From Aurelia coerulea (lineage: Eukaryota > Cnidaria > Scyphozoa > Semaeostomeae > Ulmaridae): a stretch of DNA of 64,000 nt. Under the pieces are notes generated by a model. It searched no databases. It was not told the DNA's origin and saw only the letters and a program-made list of their open reading frames with translations. The position numbers and the translations under genes are program-made. The stretch covers positions 5,582,501 to 5,646,500 of the forward strand of contig CM076955.1 of assembly GCA_039566865.1 (NCBI GenBank), read 5' to 3'. Below, in pieces: positions 56,210 to 64,000 of the stretch (position 1 is its first letter; each line of letters opens with the position of its first letter).

Positions 56210-59200
56210 AATACTACCTAAAAAGGTATGTACGCCTAGCAAAAATTGTTATTGCTGTCAAGAACAATTCCCCCAATTCGTTTTATTTCAAAGCTTTTGA
56301 TTGCTTTCGAAAGAGGGATACATCCCTCAAGAAATGAAAGCCATCTCTCGCTGATAGAACTTTTGGTCTCTTCCGTCTAATTCACTTACAACAACACGGG
56401 TTCTTCCAGAACGTCTTTTCCTCAGATATTTTCATTTCTAGAAGCTAGTATAGTATCGGGTTCCTGTTTCATGGTACTATTGAAAGTAACTCTCCTTGGA
56501 GTAACATCTAAATAGCGTTCGATTGCTCGATTGTTCGATTGTCAACACATTTTATTTTTCCACTCACCAAAAATTTGCTATCCCCAAACATCATCGGTCT
56601 TAGCTTTCGAAAAAATTAATTACAAAGACTCTCCTTCGTCAGTCCAGACAATTTTACGACACGTCTCCGATGGATGTCACAGAGAATCTCGAAATGTGTT
56701 GTAACATCTTTTTAACAATGGTAGACTTATGACATTATCCAGTTTTGGTAGACTGATTACGATGAGTCCCAGTAATCGCTTTTCAAAACGAGACTATTAC
56801 ACCTAGCGATAACTACGACCATATCATCAGTCTACAGTTTTGGCAATTTTAAGACAATTTAAATTATGTAGAGAGTAGAATATCTGGCAGTGCCATTGCT
56901 CATTCTCTTACTCCGTATACTTATCTGTTTAAAGAAACACCTCTAAAGTCCTTGGAGATCGATGCCTGTTCATATAGCTGCTTTCATATAGCTTCAAGAA
57001 CCAGGCCATCGGGACCCTTGGCTTATGAGGATTACTCCGGACATGTCCCTACAAATTCGGACACTCGCCAAGATGATCATGTCTCCGTCAAACTTTTCGC
57101 TATCCTTTAGGCGTAGCTGAACATGTCCCTCCCATGTGGACGGTTCCATGTCTCAATTATCAGCATGAACCACACCTACTTTGGACTTTGTAAGGAATTG
57201 TGCCCTGAAAGGTATACCCAGCCTCTTATACACCGTTTTTGTATGGAAGTAAGTAATGCCGTATGAAAACCTGCGGAGGACATGAAACCCTAATCCACCC
57301 CGTGGTGATGCCCTTGATCTCATTCTTAACTGTTAAAAACAATTTTAAGTGCATTTCGCGTAGCATTGATTGGAAATCATGCTGTAAAGAAAGAAGATGT
57401 ACACTAATTAACAGCAGCTATCTACATGATATAAAAGTAACTTAAATACAATCCAACTCTTACATGTATTTCCATTCCATTCTCTGATGTTTCGTTTGAA
57501 AGAGAGCACACTATGAAAGCTCTTTACCTATGTATCCTATTCCAAAGGTAGGTACCTCTGTATGCAATAAAATTTACCCATAGGTTATTTTTTAGAATCA
57601 AGGCATCTATCTATACTTGAAAAGAAATAACACTGAATGGGTTTGCTAAAGACTAGGTTATTGCACTGCCTTGTCCGTATTTTGCACCGACGGAAGCTTT
57701 TGAATGGGCTTTATATAGAAGTAGGCCTGTAATTGGGCCAAACAACTTTTTCTCATGTTCGTATCAGAAGGAAAAATTGTCTTAATGAAGGAAAGAATTG
57801 TATCAGAGCCACTTGGTAGGCCTTAATCAGCTCCAACTTAGCTATTTCGTTATTCAGCCCTACGTAAAACAAATGAATGAATAATGATGATGAAGAGGAT
57901 GATGATGATGATGAATTTCATATGAATATGTGCCATGTGAAGTGACTTTTCCAGAGGTTTCACGTCGTTACCATATATGCAGATTCATTAATTTCAGTAT
58001 AAACTCCTAAAATGGTTTTCCGTAACGTTTCATACTAAAAGTTGCCATTTCCTGTCATAAAACTTCACTTAACTAGGAAAATTCATGCCAAACCAAATTT
58101 GCGCTACAGGAAAAATTTGCATTTGGTGAAATTGTGGTTTTGATTTTGACAGTACATCATGCCCAAATGATCATTTCCTCCAAACCAGTTTTACGCAACT
58201 CCGTACTTCTTACTCAGAAAAAGACCACACCAACGTCGGGAAAGCCTAGAGCAGCGCAAGATGAACTTTTTGCAACATTCTTAAATTGAAACTGCTAGGT
58301 CCTCAGAAGGAAAAAAGTATTGTCTTAAGAGTTTCTACATTTTCTGTCTATTCTCGATTTTTGATCTTTAAGGAACAACATGCTTGCTTCTTTGCAATGC
58401 TACGCTCAAAAAATAAATTGTAGCTATTACCGGCAAAGTCACAAAGGGGTCACATATTTGCAGTGGATCCCTTTTTTCGTACAACAATCATTTCAATAGT
58501 ATTACAATAGAAGTTAAAGCTAACTCTTGTTATCGTTGAGAAAATAGTGAATGTTTTTCGTCTTAACTTCGGAATGGAGATGGGTTAGTGCACTGTAAGA
58601 CGATATATCCTATGGAGTTATGAAGAGTTCATAATGTTAAGGAAAATGTGAAGCCATTCCTGACCTTCTTTGGTGACATATTCGTTCTTTACTCTCAAGC
58701 AAAGTTTCAAATTTGAAAGTGACAGTGCAAACGTGGCAAGTCGCAGGTTCAGCCACAAATGATCCTATCTGAGATTTCAACGGATGGCGTAGGCATCAAT
58801 TCCAAGTTCCATTACACTATCAGTGTAATTCTAATTGAGATACATTCGATTACGTAGTATTCTACAGTTATGACATTATTCTGCTAACAATGAACAAGGA
58901 TATCTTAGCAACGCTATCAACCTCTAAGTGCTTCAATGATAAGCCAATGAAAGTGGTCAATGAATATAAACTCAGGAGTCTTGTTAAGGTAACAGAGTTT
59001 GAATGTTTAACAACTGTTTGGTTTAAGTCAGTCTGTCATGAATCTGATTGGCTGCAATGAATTCATTGCCAAACACAAAGAGTGTCTTTGTGAATACGTG
59101 CATTTGAAAGGCTGATCGTTATCACTCTCTACGGCTGTAGAAAGTCACCAAAAGGGGCATGTGCAACGTCTGTAGAAAGTCATCAAAGGGGCCTGTTCAA

Positions 59201-59942
59201 CCAGCCTATTTTGCATGTGCCATCTCTTTGTTGGCTGCTACTTTCGTGGACCATGAAAATGGCGACAAAAATAGACCACAAAAGGATGTACACACAGCAT
59301 GCCGGTTGCAAAGGCCCCTTTTAAAGGCAGTATGTCCCCTCCATAATTTGTTTCATCCAAAGAAAGAAAACTTGTTTGTGCGCAATTTTCATTGCCGTGA
59401 AAATTAGGTATGAAAAAAGAAAATTAGCGTAAATTTGTGGAACTTTTAATAGAGATCGCTATTGATATTTTCATTCATCAAGGAGACAGACTGCCTTAGA
59501 TCTGCTGCCATTAAGTATTCCTATTCTTTGCATTATCTTTATCAACCAGTCAGATGCCCGACAGACTGCCTTCGAGTTGTCGTCATGTTTTGATGGCAAA
59601 ATCAATCAATTTTGTCTCTTCCTAAATAAGATGTTTGGCCTGATATTAAAAACTGGGCAATAGTGATTATCTTGATAGCATGCCTTTTGAATCAGTGTTG
59701 TGACAGAAACTGATGAATTTCATAATGCTATTAAACAAATTCACCAAAAACGGCATAGATTTGTTGAATAGTATCGTCAACATAAAGCAATAAAGGACAT
59801 TGATAGTGTCTGGAAGAATAATAGAACTTTATGAGAAATATCGCATGAATGAGAGTTCCCAACTCTGTCAGATCTCTACAAAATATTTCTCCAGCACAAG
59901 GCTTTATCTAACTTATCGCTAAATAAACACTCCTTTTACAGG
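56210..59942. other. Long interval without a recognised gene
   Basis: Holds a (GAT)n stretch at about 57883-57914 and a 36-bp-spaced direct duplication (CTGTAGAAAGTCAYCAAA) at about 59132-59190. An 82-codon frame at 59159-59407 is unrecognised. No exon, RT relic or bounded TIR element was found. Confidence 0.4.
57883..57914. repeat. (GAT)n microsatellite
   Basis: Imperfect ATG/GAT trinucleotide run interrupted by AAGAG. Confidence 0.9.
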
Positions 59943-60354
59943 CAGGGCCGAAGCCAGTGGGGGGGGCTGGGGGCGGAGCGCCCCCCAGAAGGCCATTTGT
60001 CAGAAATTTTACTTCACCTGTCGGATTTTTGTTGTTGTTACAGGCCCACATTTAGAAGATTTTACTGGGACAATGATGCATAGAACATGAATTTATTGTC
60101 TTTAGAGGATAACATTTGAAATGGATTTTGAATATACAGCATTTTTGCCTTCATATTGACCAATTTTGAAGGCTGCAACGTTGAAACTACAAAATAATTC
60201 CAAAATCTAGTCATTAAAGGAGCACATCAGTCCTTTGGTGCATGTTTTAACGGATGTTCCTAAAATCGGGTTGTTGCTGTTGTTGTTGTTGATTTTAGAG
60301 CGTCGGAAAATTTTGGTTCTTTGCCCCCCTAAGAATTAAGGCTGGTATCGGGCT
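59943..60354. mobile_element. Degenerate hAT-like element, about 412 bp
   Basis: Left CAGGGCCGAAGCCAG, then a G-tract and GCGCCCCCC. Right ...CCCCCC then GGCTGGTATCGGGCT, an imperfect complement. TSD TTTACAGG/TGTACAGG (7 of 8). The interior has a (TTG)n run at about 60268-60291. Confidence 0.5.
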
Positions 60355-60362
60355 TGTACAGG

Positions 60363-63300
60363 ACAAATTGCTAAATGTCACAAGGAAATCCTCATGGGAC
60401 AATGAATCTTGAACATTTTTACAAACGTATCATCAATACTCTAGCTGAGTTCCTTGGTCCAAAGCTAGCTAATTTTGAATCTAAACTTCGTCCAAAGCAA
60501 GCAAGAATGAATTACTTTGTCTGAGCAATGAATCTCTACATTTCGTTGAGGCGGAGATCTTCCAATAGGATCACAGCCCCCGTTCGTCTTTAACATGACA
60601 TGCTTTTCCAGCTAATATATTGAAATTGGCAAGTGTTTGTAAAATGTTATCGGACATACCAATCATAAGCCTTCAGCCATTCTTAATGGGCAAAACACAA
60701 GCCTCAGCACGTGTCCGACATTTTTCAACTTTAAACCAAAAATTCTTCGGAGATTGTTGCAACAAAAAACCAACTCATAATAATCATGATAATCTAATCC
60801 TCTTTCCTGTGATTATTAAATTTCTACAAAATTGAATAATGTTCTCAATGTTTAATTGTAATGTATCGGTTGTTTTTCAAACGGTCATTTCAAAACTGTA
60901 TCATAACAAATAATATACAATTAAGATTAAATTAATTCACTTAGGCCGAACAAAGATGAATCAATGCTTCAAAACAAAATTCCTTAGGGAAAGTACAATG
61001 TAAATAAACCGTGTCCTTAGGGTATATCCTCAATCTTCATTCAAATATCATTGGCATGCTTGAGATGCCTGTCCTAGTTGGGAAAAAGCGCCCAAATGCT
61101 GCTCATATCAAAACGAAATATCGGCTTGCAAGCCTTGTATTTTACCAGAATTAAATAGTTAACCCTATCTCACCTGGGACTTTTGAAGCGGTCAATACCT
61201 GGGGAGGGGATCCACCCTCTTTTTCTTCGCTGTTATGATAGCTATGATAACTTGGTAAATAGATGGACTTTGTTACAAACAATCAAAATCACGTAATTAA
61301 ATCGAATTATCTCTATTGTTCTTGTTGCTATGACAATAAGAAGATATTAAGTTATGATTATCATGATTATTACCAACATGATTGAAACAATGAAATGAGG
61401 CATTAAATTGAAATTTTTTGTTCCAAATTGAGTTGGATATGATCAAATACATGTGTAGGCATAATTTGGCATATATTTTAGATTAATATCTGCAAGAATT
61501 TAAAAAAGGATAACAAGTTTGTTGACTACACAGTAAAACATTGGTTTTTGACATGGTTACGGTGCTATATTTAGAATCTTGAAATTTTCATCATTCGATA
61601 CAGTATACATAGATATAAAGTCAAAGTAGCGGAATCTTGGCATCCTGCTTTTGGCGAATAAAAGTTTGGTTGGGGGGGGGGGGGTAAGAAAATTAGAGAA
61701 TAAGAGGTGAGCAAAGAAAATCGTTTGAAAGATCAGAAAAATTGAATTTTACAATGATTACTGCGAAGCAGTACAATCTTCTCAATCGAAAGTTTAGCAA
61801 TCGATTCTGTAAAGAATCGTTTGAAAGATCAGGAAAGTTGAGTTTTACAAATAACCTTTTCTAGTTGTATCAGAAAAGCAAAACATTTCTGACAATACTG
61901 CAAAGTACGTTCTGCTCGCAAAATACTTGAAATCAAAGAATGGAAATCTTATTTAGAACTATCTACACACATTAGATGTATTATGATCTCACGTTAACTT
62001 TCGATTCATATATGATCGCTACATTCTATCCAGGCATAACCAGCCAAGTTAAAGAATTCATATAAACAAAAAGATGGGTTTAACTTTGTGTGATTTCATT
62101 GAATGTTTCAAAATACATGTAGCTAGCAAAACCTACGAATATTTGCCAATGTAAAGCAAAGGCTAGGATAATGTGTGTCACTTGAATTGATCTGATCATT
62201 GGCTTAACAGCTCAACATTAATATACTACTTTGAAATGTGGGTGCTTTATAAATACTGCGAGTTATTATTTCTACTCCTTCAGAACCCATTTTCCTTCAA
62301 TTTTATTCAGACTGCGCATAGCAAACTTAATACGTATGGCCAAAACCACCAAATTGATAAACATATTTATATAAAAAAAATGAATTTTGAACTCACAGTT
62401 TTCCAGTCTCTGACCTCAAGACGCATATTGAGCAGGAGGCAGGAGGCAGTAGGCAGTAGGCGTTTCTGTTTACCAGCGTTCATGCAGTGTAGAAGGCGTT
62501 TCTCTTTACTTCCTGCTTGCTAAGATTCAAAAACATAGACGCCATTGGGAATATCTTCTGTTGATAGAAAAAGGAAACATCTTAATTAAAAAGTAGCAAA
62601 GTAGAAAATAGATTTGAATCGATGAGAGTTGAGATTGAGATTGATCTTTCAACTCAGGATCTCATGCTGGGTCTTCCACGTGCCAGTTGAGGGAAAATGT
62701 CCACCAAGTCGGAAGATATCTGCACGACGAATACCGAATGAGACAAAAAATGTTTCGGGGTTCATCAAAATGTAGAAATGTAAATTATTGGGTAATTTCA
62801 CTGTGTCACCGTATCTATCCATGTTTAATAGAACAACAACCTAAGAAGCGAACATTTAGTCAACAAAAAAGCCATACTGCTATGGGCGGCTTTTTCAAGA
62901 AGCTGTATGCGATTGAAAATAACTAAGATCTCGATCAAATTTTATCCCATTTCCATTTTCAGTACGAGTAAATTGATTGGTATCTCAAATAGTTATCGAC
63001 GTAAAAAGAGTGAATGTATCTTTATGAAATTGGGACAAATTTGAAGGAACAGCAATTGGATAGTTCGTAGGTTGACTCTGCATCTGCAGTAGAGAAGCCC
63101 TAAAAATTTGCCAACTGAAATTTCATGGACATATATTTGGAAACTTAATGTATGTAACTCGCTTTGTTCGCTAAATTAACAGCAGGGGATGTTTCTCTTT
63201 TCCCAGTCTTCATACAGTCTGGAAGGCGTTTCTTCACGTCCTGGCTGCCTCGACCCTGAACGAAGAGGAAAAACCTAATTCAAATTATCAAATTAATCGA

Positions 63301-63972
63301 AATTAATGGAAATGTATCTGAGAAAAATAAAGTATCCAATGAATACCTTTCAAAAATTGTAATTGTTTGACCTGGTAAAATAAAAGAAAATATGTGTGCC
63401 ATTAATAACAGATGTCCTTGGAAATTGATTAATTGATGGCTCGTTCACAGTTTACGCTAGACAGACAGTCCACGTGCGATCACCTGCCACATTTCCTCTT
63501 GGTTGTTTACGTTAAGTTGTTTACATAAGAAACATGCAGACAAAATTCACTTCAGAGACCATAATGAAAGTATCTATAACTTGATTGATAATATGAGATT
63601 TTTAACATCTATGATGTTGCATTTCAAATCACCAAAATTAAAAAATGTTTACCGATAAAGGCGAAGCACTGCTTCAGCGCGTATGCACGACTGTCAGTGT
63701 CGACAGACACCATTTTAGAACCTGGTTTACTCACCAAAAGTGTGACAAAGAGAGAATTTTGTATTACGTGTTGTTTCACGGATAGTGCTTCACGGTGTAC
63801 TGTGTTATCACAGGGAAACAAAAGAGTTCCCTTTGTACCCCTGTGTTAAAACAGTAAACTTCGAATCATTATGGGCAGGCGGTTAAAGAGGTAGTCAAAA
63901 CAACACATAACAGTAAAATACACCTTTCAAAAGATGATTTCTTCTCATTGATCCCACAGAGAAAATGTTTCA
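60363..63972. other. Long interval without a recognised gene
   Basis: Contains a G13 run at 61671-61683, a TTAACCCTAT motif at about 61157 resembling the piggyBac-like end at 3369 but without a partner, and two diverged copies of a GGCGTTTCT...CATGCAGT block at about 62458-62515 and 63190-63250. No supportable gene. Confidence 0.4.
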
Positions 63973-64000
63973 CCTAATCGGGTGAGTCAAAAAGTATTGA
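63973..64000. mobile_element. Left terminus of a CCGGGTGAGTC-type element, cut by the window edge
   Basis: TAATCGGGTGAGTCAAAAAG matches the left end at 32122. The rest lies outside. Confidence 0.5.

Noticed and set aside
59159..59407. Cys-rich small secreted protein (82 codons)
   Set aside because: No signal peptide pattern, and the start overlaps a 36-bp direct duplication; no family resemblance.
61157..61683. A second piggyBac-like element (TTAACCCTAT at 61157, G-run at 61671)
   Set aside because: The right end does not carry the complementary CCCTAT/TTAA terminus, so the pairing cannot be supported.

Overview
This is eukaryotic, animal nuclear DNA. It has spliced genes with GT-AG introns, AT-rich intergenic sequence, no operons or bacterial signals, and a dense load of non-LTR retrotransposons, a Penelope-like element, SINEs and short non-autonomous DNA transposons. 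The protein sequences and the repeat types suggest a marine invertebrate, most likely an anthozoan cnidarian such as a stony coral. That assignment is an inference from family resemblance; no search was run.

Two host genes can be reconstructed. On the minus strand, 43-10490 holds the first eight coding exons (265 codons) of PSMD12/Rpn5, a lid subunit of the 26S proteasome; its C-terminal PCI half lies beyond the left edge. On the plus strand, 15278-19251 holds a complete four-exon gene for a 204-residue NADPH-dependent FMN reductase (flavodoxin-like fold). Both genes have a transposon-like element within about 150 bp upstream of the ATG. Intron 1 of the reductase is mostly three stacked mobile elements.

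From about 19.3 kb to the right edge no further host exon was recognised. This part is a layered repeat landscape. It contains a PHD-finger/reverse-transcriptase ORF with two apparent internal deletions (24885-26708), several 5'-truncated non-LTR RT fragments (32448-33491, 45827-46426, 46897-47133, 42743-42983, 55833-56066), a Penelope GIY-YIG fragment with a hammerhead-like motif downstream (47288-48060), tRNA-derived and 5S-derived SINEs, and two minisatellites that both have a period near 124 bp.

Most of the small elements can be bounded to the base by terminal inverted repeats plus target-site duplications (TSDs). There are hAT-like elements (8 bp), a piggyBac-like element (TTAA), a Harbinger-like element (TTA), mariner/pogo-like elements (TA), Mutator-like fold-back elements (9-10 bp), and a distinctive group whose ends are homopolymeric G/C tracts with 8-bp TSDs. 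Three insertions are supported by comparing a filled copy with an unfilled copy of the same host repeat inside this window.

The most novel-looking observations are: 32-36 bp palindromic insertions with 9-bp TSDs that look like two fused transposon ends; the G-tract-ended element group; the open 607-codon RT ORF lacking endonuclease and part of the RT; and hammerhead-like cores at 47823-47860 and 30126-30146.
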